Below, piece by piece: positions 51,707 through 60,567 of a DNA stretch of 64,000 bases. The notes beneath the pieces were generated by a model. The model was not told the DNA's origin. It saw only the letters and a program-made list of their open reading frames with translations, and did no database searches. The position numbers and the translations under genes were made by a program. Each line of letters opens with the position of its first letter. Position 1 is the first letter of the stretch. Source of the stretch: Candidatus Uhrbacteria bacterium (lineage in GTDB: Bacteria; Patescibacteriota; Patescibacteriia; 2-12-FULL-60-25); NCBI GenBank assembly GCA_021413945.1, contig JAIOPK010000015.1, positions 1 to 64,000 on the forward strand, in the 5' to 3' direction.

Positions 51707-53821
51707 TTATTTTTCCGCTTGGGCCGATGCGTGGACGCGTCGTATCTCTTGGTCGAGATGGGGCGCTTCTATACCCAGTGCGACGTCGCAGGTTGGACAG
51801 AAGTCCCATTCCCCTTGGAGATAGCCGTGCTTGGGACAGATGGAGAACGTCGGCGTGATGGTCACATACGGCATGCGATAGCGAGTCAGGATACGGCGGA
51901 GAAGCTCGCGGCATGCTTCCGGGGAACTCGTACGCTCCGTCATATACGCATGAAGGACGGTACCGCCCGTATAACGCGTCTGGAGGTCGTCCTGCAGGTC
52001 CATAGCCTCGAATACGTCGTCCGTGTAGCCGACAGGGAGCTGGGTCGAATTCGTGTAATACGGCGCCTCCTTGGTTCCGGCTTGGAGAATGCCGGGGAAA
52101 CGTTTTTGATCCTCCTTAGCAAAGCGATACGTCGCGCCTTCCGCGGGAGAGGCTTCCAAATTGTAGAGATGGCCGGTTTCTTCCTGATATTGCTTCAATC
52201 GATCGCGCATGAAGTCGAGCACTTCTCTTGCGAAGGCGAGTCCATCTGGCGATGCGATATTCTCGCGGTCATCGGTTAGGTTGCGTATCGCCTCATTCAC
52301 GCCGTTGATGCCGATGGTCGAGAAATGATTGCGCAGGGATCCGAGAAAGTGCCTCGTGTACGGAAACAAGCCGCGATCCATCCACTTTTGGATTTCTTTG
52401 CGCTTGATCTCGAGCGATGTGCGCGACAAATCCATGAGACGTCCGAGACTTTCAAAAAAGATATCCCGATTCCCCCGAGCGATATATCCGAGACGCGCGG
52501 CATTGATCGTCACGACGCCGATGGAACCGGTCATTTCCGCGGAGCCAAACAGTCCTCCGCCGCGCTTGCGTAGCTCGTTCAAATCGAGCTGGAGCCGGCA
52601 GCACATCGAGCGGACATCGCCCGGCTTCAGATCGGAGTTGATGAAGTTCTGGAAGTAGGGCGTTCCGTATTTTGCCGTCATTTCGAAGAGTGGGAGCGTT
52701 TTTGGATCGTTCCAGTCAAAGTCTTTGCCGACATTGTAGGTCGGGATCGGAAACGTGAATGCGCGGCCCTTGGCATCACCTTCGGTCATGACCTCAATGA
52801 AGGCGCGGTTCACGATCTCCATCTCGTTCTGGAGTTCGCCAAAGGTATATTCGTAGCTCTCGCCGCCGAGGACCAGCTTTTTCTCGCGTAAATCCTCCGG
52901 ACAGACCCAGTCGAGGGTGATATTGGTAAACGGCGTCTGCGTTCCCCAGCGCGACGGCGTGTTGAGGTTGAAAACAAAGGACTGGATGTTCTGCTTCACG
53001 TATTTCCAAACACGGTCTGTAACAAAGCGTTCGCAGGCGGCCTCGTCCGGAAAGGAAACACCCGCATCTGCGAGCTCAGCACGAACTTCCTTCTCATATT
53101 TCTTCACGAAAGGCGCGAGATACGTGTCGAAGCTAGAAAATGCCTGCGCTCCGGCCCACTCGTTCTGCAAGGTGCCCAGAAAGTTCACCATTTGAGCCAC
53201 GGCGGACGTGAGATGCTTTGGCGGAGCCGACTCTGTTTTGCCGGGAACGCCGTTGAAACCCTGCTCGAGCAGCATGCGGAGGCTCCAGCCGGCGCAATAG
53301 CCGGAAAACATGTCGAGATCGTGAATATGCACGTCGCCGTTGCGATGCGCTTCTCCGGCTTCACGCGGAAGGACATGTGAGAGCCAATAATTGGCCGTTA
53401 CTTTTCCCGCGCTGTTTAGAATAAGACCGCCGAGCGAAAATCCTTGGTTGGAGTTGGCAAAAACGCGCCAATCGCTCTTTTCCAAGTATTCATCGATGGT
53501 TTTTCCGACTTCTACGACGACATCACGCGTTTCACGCGATTCGCGGCGCTTCTCTCTGTATAAAATGTAACCTTTGGCGATGTCGGCGTAGTCGTAACGT
53601 ATGAGGACGCGCTCGACGACGTCCTGCGTCTGCTCGACGGACGGGATCGCGCCGTTATATTTTTCCTCGAGATCAAACATGACCTCTTTGGCAACCAAGT
53701 CGGCCAAGCCTTCCTGATTGTTGCCTGCGGCGACGGCCGCTTTGCCGATCGCGAGACGAATTTTCTCCGGCTCAAAGTCGACGATGGCACCGTTCCGCTT
53801 TTGAATCTTGTAAATGGGCAT
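51707..53821 (-). CDS. nrdD: Anaerobic ribonucleoside-triphosphate reductase, main part
   Basis: A 704-residue class III reductase that makes deoxynucleotides without oxygen. Residues 1-90 form an ATP-cone (YKIQKRNGAIVDFEPEKIRL) for allosteric control. The barrel has NLNTPSRWGTQTPFTNITLD, CCRLQLDLNELRKRGGG and GSIGVVTINAARLGY, and near 655 the zinc-binding region FSICPKHGYLQGEWDFCPTC starts. The chain stops before the glycyl-radical motif, which lies in the next ORF. It precedes nrdG, as is usual. Confidence 0.93.
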   Translation of the reverse strand: MPIYKIQKRNGAIVDFEPEKIRLAIGKAAVAAGNNQEGLADLVAKEVMFDLEEKYNGAIPSVEQTQDVVERVLIRYDYADIAKGYILYREKRRESRETRDVVVEVGKTIDEYLEKSDWRVFANSNQGFSLGGLILNSAGKVTANYWLSHVLPREAGEAHRNGDVHIHDLDMFSGYCAGWSLRMLLEQGFNGVPGKTESAPPKHLTSAVAQMVNFLGTLQNEWAGAQAFSSFDTYLAPFVKKYEKEVRAELADAGVSFPDEAACERFVTDRVWKYVKQNIQSFVFNLNTPSRWGTQTPFTNITLDWVCPEDLREKKLVLGGESYEYTFGELQNEMEIVNRAFIEVMTEGDAKGRAFTFPIPTYNVGKDFDWNDPKTLPLFEMTAKYGTPYFQNFINSDLKPGDVRSMCCRLQLDLNELRKRGGGLFGSAEMTGSIGVVTINAARLGYIARGNRDIFFESLGRLMDLSRTSLEIKRKEIQKWMDRGLFPYTRHFLGSLRNHFSTIGINGVNEAIRNLTDDRENIASPDGLAFAREVLDFMRDRLKQYQEETGHLYNLEASPAEGATYRFAKEDQKRFPGILQAGTKEAPYYTNSTQLPVGYTDDVFEAMDLQDDLQTRYTGGTVLHAYMTERTSSPEACRELLRRILTRYRMPYVTITPTFSICPKHGYLQGEWDFCPTCDVALGIEAPHLDQEIRRVHASAQAEK

Positions 53822-53874
53822 AAGGTACGGATGTCCTCCGTACCTCTACAAACACGCGAGGCGGGCAAAAGGTG

Positions 53875-54891
53875 TCAAAGCTCTCCGCGGAGGCGTTTGC
53901 GGGATCGAGAGAGTACGAGTTTCACGGCGTTTTCTGATTTTCCCGTGCGAATCGCAATCTCGGACACGGAACAACCCTCCGTATAGAAGGCTTTGAGTAT
54001 TTGCCGGTCCGACTCGGTCAGAATGTCCATCGCGCGCTCCAGGGCATCGCGGTTTTCCATGGACTCGATCATCGACCCTGCAGGCGGGATATCCATCCGC
54101 TCGGCATTTTTCATCTCCGAGGTAATACGGCGATAGCGGTTCAAGAGCTCATTGTGCGCGATACGGAGCAAGTAGGTTTTGTACGAGGCGTTCCGGACTT
54201 GGTAGCGCGAGAGCCCGTTCATCGCCTTGATAAAAACGTCCTGTGCCAGGTCTTCCGCTTCCGCGGCGTCGGCTAAACGTCGGCGGAGGTAGCCGACAAT
54301 GGTTCCGTAGTAGCGTTCGAACAGCGATGCATACTGATGCATATCTTGCTGTGCCAAGAGGACAGAGCGATGGTCAAGGTCACGGCCGGCAAATCGTTCC
54401 GACATCGGATCGATCAGGGCGCGCTCTACGCACGAGACAACGGATTCATCGGGCAAGACGTCGATTTTTGTGCCGATCCAACGTTCGATCCAGAGTGATA
54501 ACGCGACAGGGTCGCGGGCTAATCGTTGCCATTGCGTAGAGAACTCCATATCGAACGTATTCCACGCGGCAGGGTCGGGCTGCATCGCAAAAAAGTACTT
54601 TGGCGCACCGTTTTGCATGACCGGCAATACGGTCAACAGCGACGGGAGCGTGCGTCCGGCTTTGGATCGATTTGCGAGGCGCGATGAAAACGACTTCTTA
54701 TCGATTGCGATCGACTTCCACATCGACTGGTAAAAACTCTTGTCCATGTTCCCGCCCCAGAGGTCACCGGGCTTGGCTCCGACGGATTCCGCAACGGAAA
54801 ATCCCGACCAGTTTTCCACGGATCGAGAAACGTACGCGATACGGCCGGCCGCATCGGTCACGAGCAAGACACCACGCTCCTCCCTCGTCAT
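53875..54891 (-). CDS. PAS domain fused to an ECF sigma factor
   Basis: A 338-residue protein. Residues 1-110 read as a PAS sensor (VLLVTDAAGRIAYVSRSVENW, then a KAGRTLPSLLTVLPV strand). A helical linker follows. From about 187 it is an ECF sigma factor: region 2 with LFERYYGTIVGYLRRR and AEDLAQDVFIKAMNGLSRY, then region 4 with ILTESDRQILKAFYTEGCSVSEIAIRTGKSEN split by a normal helix-turn-helix. It probably redirects RNA polymerase in response to a PAS-bound signal, without an anti-sigma gene nearby. A -10-like TTAGAT ends 6 bases before the ATG. Confidence 0.85.
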   Translation of the reverse strand: MTREERGVLLVTDAAGRIAYVSRSVENWSGFSVAESVGAKPGDLWGGNMDKSFYQSMWKSIAIDKKSFSSRLANRSKAGRTLPSLLTVLPVMQNGAPKYFFAMQPDPAAWNTFDMEFSTQWQRLARDPVALSLWIERWIGTKIDVLPDESVVSCVERALIDPMSERFAGRDLDHRSVLLAQQDMHQYASLFERYYGTIVGYLRRRLADAAEAEDLAQDVFIKAMNGLSRYQVRNASYKTYLLRIAHNELLNRYRRITSEMKNAERMDIPPAGSMIESMENRDALERAMDILTESDRQILKAFYTEGCSVSEIAIRTGKSENAVKLVLSRSRKRLRGEL

Positions 54892-54897
54892 AGGCCC

Positions 54898-54903
54898 ATC
54901 TAA
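54898..54903 (-). promoter_or_regulatory. -10 box before PAS-sigma gene
   Basis: TGCTTAGAT on the minus strand (TTAGAT at 54898-54903, TG one base upstream), 6 bases before the ATG; suggests a leaderless transcript, possibly recognised by an alternative holoenzyme. Confidence 0.4.
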
Positions 54904-54933
54904 GCACCCTCGAATCGATCCTTCAATCAGGCG

Positions 54934-55464
54934 TTAGTCTTCATCGTCATCGTCAAATACTTCACGACCGATCACAAAGAGGAGCGGGATTGGGGCGATG
55001 AGCCAGAATGAACGGCCGATCTCGCCGAGGAAGGCTTGCTGAAAGAAGGGCGAGAGGGTTTGGGTCGCTTCCGGCGGCAAAAGGAAGAGCGCAATGGAAA
55101 CGAGGAGACCGATCTGCGTGATACTGAACAACGCCGTCTCCCACCAGACTCCCCGTTCTTGGGCGAGGTTCTTCAGCAGGTGGCTTCGCCAGAGAATCGC
55201 GAAGATGAGGAAGAAAAGTCCGAGAAACCAGACGAGCTGGAACGCTGAACTCTTGCCGGCGTTCAGTGCTTGCGACAAGCGCGAGAGGATTGGCGCGTTG
55301 GTGACGACGGCGAGGGCGAGATATGTCGAAAGCAAGACGGTGACAGCGCGATCACGACCAACGGCGAATCCATAACCGAGTCCGGCGAGGGCGAGCAAAC
55401 AAAACAAGATCACATCCCAAGTGAATGGAAGTCCGGCGACGGCAAATTGGGCCTCGGGAGGCAT
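54934..55464 (-). CDS. Five-helix membrane protein, unknown
   Basis: A 176-residue protein with about five transmembrane helices: WDVILFCLLALAGLGYGFAVG, VLLSTYLALAVVTNAPIL, LVWFLGLFFLIFAILW, ALFSITQIGLLVSIALFLL and SFWLIAPIPLLFVIG. It ends in an acidic DDDDED tail. The pattern recalls CvpA-like proteins, but I cannot confirm the family. It lies between dnaJ and the PAS-sigma gene on the same strand, and could be read from the dnaJ side. Confidence 0.65.
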   Translation of the reverse strand: MPPEAQFAVAGLPFTWDVILFCLLALAGLGYGFAVGRDRAVTVLLSTYLALAVVTNAPILSRLSQALNAGKSSAFQLVWFLGLFFLIFAILWRSHLLKNLAQERGVWWETALFSITQIGLLVSIALFLLPPEATQTLSPFFQQAFLGEIGRSFWLIAPIPLLFVIGREVFDDDDED

Positions 55465-55485
55465 GAATAGAATAATAACACGGGC

Positions 55486-56565
55486 CTAGAGGCCCGTGTT
55501 ACGCAACTGCTCGAGCAGTGCTTTTTGTTCTTTGGATAGTTTGCGCGGGACATCGGCGACTAATCGCACGATGTGGTTGCCGCGCGTGCCCGATCGACCA
55601 TATGGGATGCCTTTGGCGCGGATAGTGATGAGCGTGCCGTCAGGCGTGCCCTCGGCGACGCGGACGGATTCATCGCCGTCGATGGTTGGGACGTGGATGG
55701 TGCCGCCGATGGCGAGGACGGAGAACGGAATCGCCATTTCGGAGACGATGTCGTTGCCGTTGCGCTCGAATGTCGGGTGCTGTTCCACGTGGATGCGGAC
55801 GAACAAGTCGCCTGCGCGGCCGCCACCGGCCGGCGCCTCCCCTTCTCCGGAGACTTGGAGCATGGCTCCGTCATCGACACCGGCTGGGATGCGGATCGAA
55901 ACGCTTTGTTCGCGACGATGTACGCCGTGGCCTCCACAAACCGTACATTCTTTCTCGGCTTTCTTGCCTCGACCATGACAGTCCTTACATTGAACGGCGG
56001 TTTGCATCGTGCCGAACATCGTTCGCGTCGCCTGCGTGACTTGTCCCTTACCTCCGCACGTTTTGCACTCGTTCACTTTTGTTCCCGGCTCGGCTCCTTC
56101 TCCTTTGCAGTGCTCGCAAGTGAGTTGGCGATAGAGCTTGAGCGTCTTGTCGGCGCCAAACACGGCTTCACGGAATGAAAGCTCAACATCGACCTCAATA
56201 TTTTGACCGCGCTTCTCACGACGACCGCCGCGGCCGCCGCCAAAGCCGAACATTTCACCGAGGACGTCGTTCAGATCGCCAAAGTCTTGGCCTTGGAAGT
56301 TGAAATCGAATCCGCCAAAACCTCCCGAACCGCCCGGAGCACCGCCGCCGCCGTTTTCAAAGGCGGCCGAGCCGAACTGGTCGTAGGTTTGGCGTTTCTG
56401 TTTATCGCCCAAAATTTGATACGCCTCGTTAATGTCTTTGAATTTAGAAGCATCACCGCCTTTGTCGGGGTGATGTTCATGCGCAAGACGACGAAATGAC
56501 TTCTTGATTTCATCGTCGTTGGCGCTCTTCGAAACTCCTAAAATGGAGTAGTAATCCTTGGCCAT
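55486..56565 (-). CDS. dnaJ: Chaperone DnaJ
   Basis: A 359-residue Hsp40 that loads substrates onto DnaK. The J domain (DYYSILGVSKSANDDEIKKSF) carries the HPD motif in EHHPDKGG near 32. A Gly/Phe-rich segment (about 70-105) leads to the zinc domain with four CxxCxGxG motifs: CEHCKGEG, CKTCGGKG, CKDCHGRG, CTVCGGHG. The start overlaps the stop of the DUF3467 gene by one base. Confidence 0.96.
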   Translation of the reverse strand: MAKDYYSILGVSKSANDDEIKKSFRRLAHEHHPDKGGDASKFKDINEAYQILGDKQKRQTYDQFGSAAFENGGGGAPGGSGGFGGFDFNFQGQDFGDLNDVLGEMFGFGGGRGGRREKRGQNIEVDVELSFREAVFGADKTLKLYRQLTCEHCKGEGAEPGTKVNECKTCGGKGQVTQATRTMFGTMQTAVQCKDCHGRGKKAEKECTVCGGHGVHRREQSVSIRIPAGVDDGAMLQVSGEGEAPAGGGRAGDLFVRIHVEQHPTFERNGNDIVSEMAIPFSVLAIGGTIHVPTIDGDESVRVAEGTPDGTLITIRAKGIPYGRSGTRGNHIVRLVADVPRKLSKEQKALLEQLRNTGL

Positions 56566-56825
56566 TATTTCTTCGGTACTTCGTAACGCAATTTCTCGTA
56601 TTCAGCCAATGTTTTCTGAATGACTTCTGCCAATTCTTTGGCGGTGAAGTGATTCAAGAAAATACGCGAGACAAGTTGGGCTTGCTGTTGGTCGCCGACG
56701 CGGGTGTGGGCGAGGAAATCGATCACAACATCACGTTCTTGGCTCGTGACGGCGACGATGTTGGCGTAATTGCCTTTCATGTCTTCCGGCATCGCGTTGA
56801 CGTTCATTGGCTGGGGTTGAGACAT
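56565..56825 (-). CDS. DUF3467 family protein
   Basis: An 86-residue protein. GNYANIVAVTSQERDVVIDF and QLVSRIFLNHFTAKELAEVIQ are the marks of DUF3467, a small family of unknown function. It lies between dnaK and dnaJ, 9 bases after dnaK and overlapping dnaJ by one base, so it is made with the chaperones. An association with the DnaK system is inferred from the position only. Confidence 0.85.
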   Translation of the reverse strand: MSQPQPMNVNAMPEDMKGNYANIVAVTSQERDVVIDFLAHTRVGDQQQAQLVSRIFLNHFTAKELAEVIQKTLAEYEKLRYEVPKK

Positions 56826-56834
56826 ATGTGTTGG

Positions 56835-58736
56835 TTACTCCGCTTTAGGTTCTTCCGGCTTTGACTCTTCTGCGGACGGCTCCGGCTCGGCTGATGCAGG
56901 CGCTTCCGATTCCGGACGGGTCTGGTAGAGAGCGGCGCCAACTTTTTGTGCCTCCGTGGCGAGTTCATCGGCGGCCTTTTTGATGGCTTCGAGGTCTTCA
57001 CCGTCCTTCACGGCTTTCAATGCTTCAATCTTTGCTTCGACATTGGCCTTGTCTTCCGGTTTCACTTTGCCGTCGTTCTCCTTGAGCATCTTCTCGGAAG
57101 TATAGACCATCGTGTCGGCCATGTTGCGCATCTCAATGCCTTCACGTTTCTTCTTGTCGACCTCGGCGTTGGCCTCCGCGTCCTTTTTCATGCGCTCGAT
57201 CTCTTCTTTCGAGAGATTGGTCGAAGCAGTGATCGTGATCATCTGCTCCTTTCCGCTCGCCTTGTCCTTGGCCTTCACATTCAAGATGCCGTTGGCGTCG
57301 ATGTCGAAGGAAACTTCAATTTGCGGGACGCCGCGCGGGGCTGGAGGGATTCCGTGGAGAGTGAATCGGCCAAGGGACTTGTTGTCGGCGGCCATTTCAC
57401 GCTCGCCTTGGAGGACGTGGACCTCAACCGAAGGCTGACCGTCGGCTGCCGTCGAAAAAGTCTGCGACTTTGAGGTCGGGATTGTGGTGTTGCGGTCGAT
57501 GACCTTGGTCATGACACTGCCAAGCGTCTCGATACCGAACGAAAGTGGCGTGACGTCGAGGAGCAAGAGCTCGCCTTTGATGTCGCCCTGCAAGTTACCG
57601 GCCTGAATGGCGGCGCCGATGGCGACGACTTCATCCGGGTTCACGGTTGCATTGGGTTTCTTGCCGAAAAACTTTTCGACGGTAGCGATCACGAGCGGCA
57701 TGCGTGTCATACCACCGACGAGAATCACTTCTTGTATGTCGGACGTCGAAAGCTTGGCGTCGGCGAGGGCTTTCTTGCATGGCTCGAGGGATTTCTCGAT
57801 GAGATCGCCTACAAGCTGTTCGAGCTTAGCGCGTGAGAGCTTCAAGAGAAGATGCTTCGGGCCGTTTGCATCGCTCGTGATGAATGGCTGGTTAATTTCC
57901 GTTTCCATTGCGCTCGACAATTCGATCTTTGCCTTTTCTGCGGCGTCCTTGATGCGCTGAAGAGCCAAATTATCTTTCGACAAGTCTACGCCTTCCGCCT
58001 TTTTGAATTCATCGACAATCCAGCTGATGATGCGCTGGTCAAAGTCGTCACCGCCGAGGTGCGTGTCGCCGTTGGTGGCGCGAACCTCGATCGTGTTCTG
58101 CGATGTTGCGGCATCGTAAGCGACTTCGAGGACGGAAACGTCGAACGTTCCGCCGCCCAAGTCGTAGACGACGATCTTTTCATCTTTCTTGTTATCGAAA
58201 CCGTAGGCCAAAGCGGCAGCGGTTGGCTCGTTGATCACGCGGCGGACATTGAGTCCGGCGATTTCACCGGCGGTCTTGGTGGCTTGGCGCTGGGCGTCGT
58301 CAAAATAGGCCGGAACCGTGATGACGGCTTCCGTAATTTTCTCGCCGATCTTGGCTTCAGCGTCGGTTTTGATCTTTTGGAGAATCATCGCGCTGATTTC
58401 TTCCGGCGAGTATTCTTTGCCGCCCATGATGACGCGGATCGCGTCGCCATTCGGGACGACTTTGTACGGCAACCACTTAATATCGCGCTGAACTTCCGCG
58501 TCAGAAGCGCGGCGGCCGATGAGGCGCTTAACCGAGAACAGGGTGTTCTCCGGATTCACAACGCCTTGGCGTTTGGCGATTTGGCCGGCAAGACGCTCGC
58601 CCGTTTTGGTAACGGCGACAACAGACGGCGTGGTGCGAGCACCTTCCGCATTTTCCAATACCTTTGGCTGGCCACCTTCTACAACCGCAAAGCAGGAGTT
58701 GGTGGTACCAAGATCGATTCCAAGAATTTTAGACAT
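56835..58736 (-). CDS. dnaK: Chaperone DnaK
   Basis: A 633-residue Hsp70. It has the N-terminal ATPase signature [35 protein letters not shown] and [13 protein letters not shown], the inter-domain linker [18 protein letters not shown], a substrate-binding domain and a Glu/Pro/Ala-rich tail with EE/PE repeats. Length and motifs are normal. It follows grpE by 11 bases. Confidence 0.97.
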   Translation of the reverse strand: MSKILGIDLGTTNSCFAVVEGGQPKVLENAEGARTTPSVVAVTKTGERLAGQIAKRQGVVNPENTLFSVKRLIGRRASDAEVQRDIKWLPYKVVPNGDAIRVIMGGKEYSPEEISAMILQKIKTDAEAKIGEKITEAVITVPAYFDDAQRQATKTAGEIAGLNVRRVINEPTAAALAYGFDNKKDEKIVVYDLGGGTFDVSVLEVAYDAATSQNTIEVRATNGDTHLGGDDFDQRIISWIVDEFKKAEGVDLSKDNLALQRIKDAAEKAKIELSSAMETEINQPFITSDANGPKHLLLKLSRAKLEQLVGDLIEKSLEPCKKALADAKLSTSDIQEVILVGGMTRMPLVIATVEKFFGKKPNATVNPDEVVAIGAAIQAGNLQGDIKGELLLLDVTPLSFGIETLGSVMTKVIDRNTTIPTSKSQTFSTAADGQPSVEVHVLQGEREMAADNKSLGRFTLHGIPPAPRGVPQIEVSFDIDANGILNVKAKDKASGKEQMITITASTNLSKEEIERMKKDAEANAEVDKKKREGIEMRNMADTMVYTSEKMLKENDGKVKPEDKANVEAKIEALKAVKDGEDLEAIKKAADELATEAQKVGAALYQTRPESEAPASAEPEPSAEESKPEEPKAE

Positions 58737-58747
58737 ATATTGATAGT

Positions 58748-59239
58748 TTATTCAGTGATGATGACTCGAGCGGGGCGAAGAACTTTTCCGTGCAGTGACC
58801 ATCCTTCTTGTACAACGCGGACGATCGTACCAGATTCTTTGCCTTCGACGGATTCCGTACCGGCGGCATCATGGAGCATTGGATCGAATGTGCCGTCGAC
58901 AGGGACTCGCGAGAGGCCGGCGTTCTGTGCGGCGTGATCCCAAAGCGATTTCACGGCTTTGATTCCTACCAACCAGTTATCCCATTTCTTTTTCTCGTCT
59001 GGTGAGAGCGTCGACGTGTCCGGAATGAAGGCGAGCGCGAGATTGAATTGATCGATGGCAGGAAGTAAGTCTGAGAGGAGTCGCTCGTTGGCAAATTTGG
59101 CGTATTCCGAGGCGGCGCGTTCCGAATCTTTTTTGAGGTTCTGGTAATCGGCTTGGGCGCGCTTCCATCCAGCGAGATATTCTTCCGATTCTTTCTTCAG
59201 TGCATCGATATCAATTTCGTTTGGTGTGATTTCATCCAT
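58748..59239 (-). CDS. grpE: Nucleotide exchange factor GrpE
   Basis: A 163-residue exchange factor for DnaK. The long helix at the N-terminus includes [20 protein letters not shown], and the beta-domain has [16 protein letters not shown] and the closing [15 protein letters not shown]. It is slightly short (190 or so is usual), because the N-terminal acidic stretch is reduced. Second gene of the hrcA operon. Confidence 0.95.
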   Translation of the reverse strand: MDEITPNEIDIDALKKESEEYLAGWKRAQADYQNLKKDSERAASEYAKFANERLLSDLLPAIDQFNLALAFIPDTSTLSPDEKKKWDNWLVGIKAVKSLWDHAAQNAGLSRVPVDGTFDPMLHDAAGTESVEGKESGTIVRVVQEGWSLHGKVLRPARVIITE

Positions 59240-59241
59240 AG

Positions 59242-59913
59242 TTATGCGTTCAAAACTTCTAGAGCGGATACAAGATGCGACATCGCTTGCTGATAGTCCA
59301 TACGGACGGGGCCGAGGACTCCGATGAGTGTATTATTTGGTCCTTTGGTTACGATGACTCCGCAAGCGGGGCCAAACGGACAGTCCTCGCCGAGGAGAAC
59401 GATTGGTTCGTCGAATGAGATTTTTTTTAATCCGGAAAGTGTTTCATCCAAGTGCTCAAGAAGCGCGGTCAAATGAATCGCTTTTTCCCAGTTACGAAAT
59501 TCCGGTTGCGCGAGGAGCTGAGACAGACCGGTGAAATAGGTTTCGTCTTCACCAGCGACGATGGAGGCGAGACCGGTGAGGTTAGCAAGTTCTCCGGCGA
59601 TGGCGCGGAGCTTGTGCTCGTCCCCTGCTTTCACGGCTGCTTCGAATCGATCACGAGCGCGCTTAGGGGCGGGCTTGGGAAGCATTTCATCGACGAATTG
59701 TTTAAAGGCGGCCTCTGTCGGAATACGTCCACCCGAGGTGTGGGGCTGTTCGAGGAAACCGAGCTCATCAAGTTCCGCAAACCAGTTGCGGACGGTGGCC
59801 GGACTAACCTCGAGGGTATAGCGGTCGACCAAATACTGCGAGCCGACCGGCTCAGCCGAGGCCACATATTCCTGCAGAACGAGGCGTAAAAGTTGTTGAA
59901 GTCGTGGGTCCAT
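59242..59913 (-). CDS. hrcA: Heat-inducible repressor HrcA, short form
   Basis: A 223-residue repressor of the heat-shock operon. The N-terminal winged helix-turn-helix is LQQLLRLVLQEYVASAEPVGSQY, VSPATVRNWFAELDELGFLEQPHTSGGRIPTEAAF in parts. Normal HrcA has about 340 residues; much of the inserted dimerisation region is absent, while the C-terminal GVIVTKGPNNTLIGVLGPVRMDY is kept. Its target site, CIRCE, lies 4 bases upstream of its own ATG, so it regulates itself and dnaK. Confidence 0.9.
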   Translation of the reverse strand: MDPRLQQLLRLVLQEYVASAEPVGSQYLVDRYTLEVSPATVRNWFAELDELGFLEQPHTSGGRIPTEAAFKQFVDEMLPKPAPKRARDRFEAAVKAGDEHKLRAIAGELANLTGLASIVAGEDETYFTGLSQLLAQPEFRNWEKAIHLTALLEHLDETLSGLKKISFDEPIVLLGEDCPFGPACGVIVTKGPNNTLIGVLGPVRMDYQQAMSHLVSALEVLNA

Positions 59914-59917
59914 GGAT

Positions 59918-59944
59918 TTAGCAGTCTAATGCTTCGATTGCTAA
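59918..59944 (-). promoter_or_regulatory. CIRCE operator of the hrcA-dnaK operon
   Basis: TTAGCAATC, nine bases, GACTGCTAA: the CIRCE inverted repeat (consensus TTAGCACTC-N9-GAGTGCTAA) with one change in each arm. It covers the start of transcription and so blocks the promoter when HrcA binds. Confidence 0.9.
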
Positions 59945-59971
59945 TATAGGACGATACGAAAACGGGGTCAA
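59943..59971 (-). promoter_or_regulatory. Promoter of the hrcA operon
   Basis: -35 TTGACC (59966-59971), 17-base spacer, -10 TATATT (59943-59948), directly overlapping CIRCE. Confidence 0.75.
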
Positions 59972-59981
59972 GGGGATGCGA

Positions 59982-60008
59982 AACAGCGCTCCAGGAGGGA
60001 GCGCTGTT
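59982..60008 (-). terminator. Terminator after NUDIX gene
   Basis: AACAGCGCTCC and GGAGCGCTGTT form an 11-bp stem with a 5-base loop, 14 bases past the stop. Confidence 0.8.
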
Positions 60009-60022
60009 GAATCAGGGATGGT

Positions 60023-60487
60023 CTAGAGATGCGCGAGCAAAAAGCGATGAATATTCTCGGGAGCGGGATACTCCTCGAGTCGGTTTCGTGGAATCCACTC
60101 TGCATGACTCCCTTTACAAGGGGTCTGGTGCGGCACCCAAATCACGTACATCAGGTCGAGGAAGTAGTGTTCGGGGTCGCCGGGATTCGGCTTATCGGCT
60201 GGAACGTGGATCGAGAGCAGGTATGCAGGAGGGGGCAGAACCTGCACATGACCAATTGTCGCTATGACAGGAAGATATGACGTCAGGTCGATCCCAACCT
60301 CTTCCTTGAACTCGCGGATGAGCGCGACGATCGGATCTTCGTTCCACTCGACGTGACCGCCGGGCGGCAACCAATGCCCAAGCTTGGGATGAAGGTGCAA
60401 AAGGGCGCGAGGTACTTCCTCGTCGTTGCTCACGAGAAGTGCCGAGACGGTGAACGCGCGTTCACCATTCCTGACCGTACGCGACAT
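60023..60487 (-). CDS. NUDIX hydrolase
   Basis: A 154-residue hydrolase of nucleoside diphosphates linked to another group. The NUDIX box GGHVEWNEDPIVALIREFKEEVGI spans about residues 43-66, with Arg-Glu and Glu-Glu in place. The rest matches the usual alpha/beta/alpha sandwich; substrate unknown. The ATG at 60487 is chosen because GGAGG lies 5 bases before it; earlier in-frame ATGs lack one. Confidence 0.9.
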   Translation of the reverse strand: MSRTVRNGERAFTVSALLVSNDEEVPRALLHLHPKLGHWLPPGGHVEWNEDPIVALIREFKEEVGIDLTSYLPVIATIGHVQVLPPPAYLLSIHVPADKPNPGDPEHYFLDLMYVIWVPHQTPCKGSHAEWIPRNRLEEYPAPENIHRFLLAHL

Positions 60488-60531
60488 AACAGCCTCCATG
60501 CGGACCTTACGACGTTTCTCCAAAAACGAGA

Positions 60532-60561
60532 AGACCCCGACAGCGTGCGCTATCGGGGTCT
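60532..60561 (-). terminator. Terminator after the 158-residue ORF
   Basis: AGACCCCGA and TCGGGGTCT form a 9-bp stem with a 12-base loop, followed by T-rich sequence on the minus strand. Confidence 0.75.
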
Positions 60562-60567
60562 GGTCAG

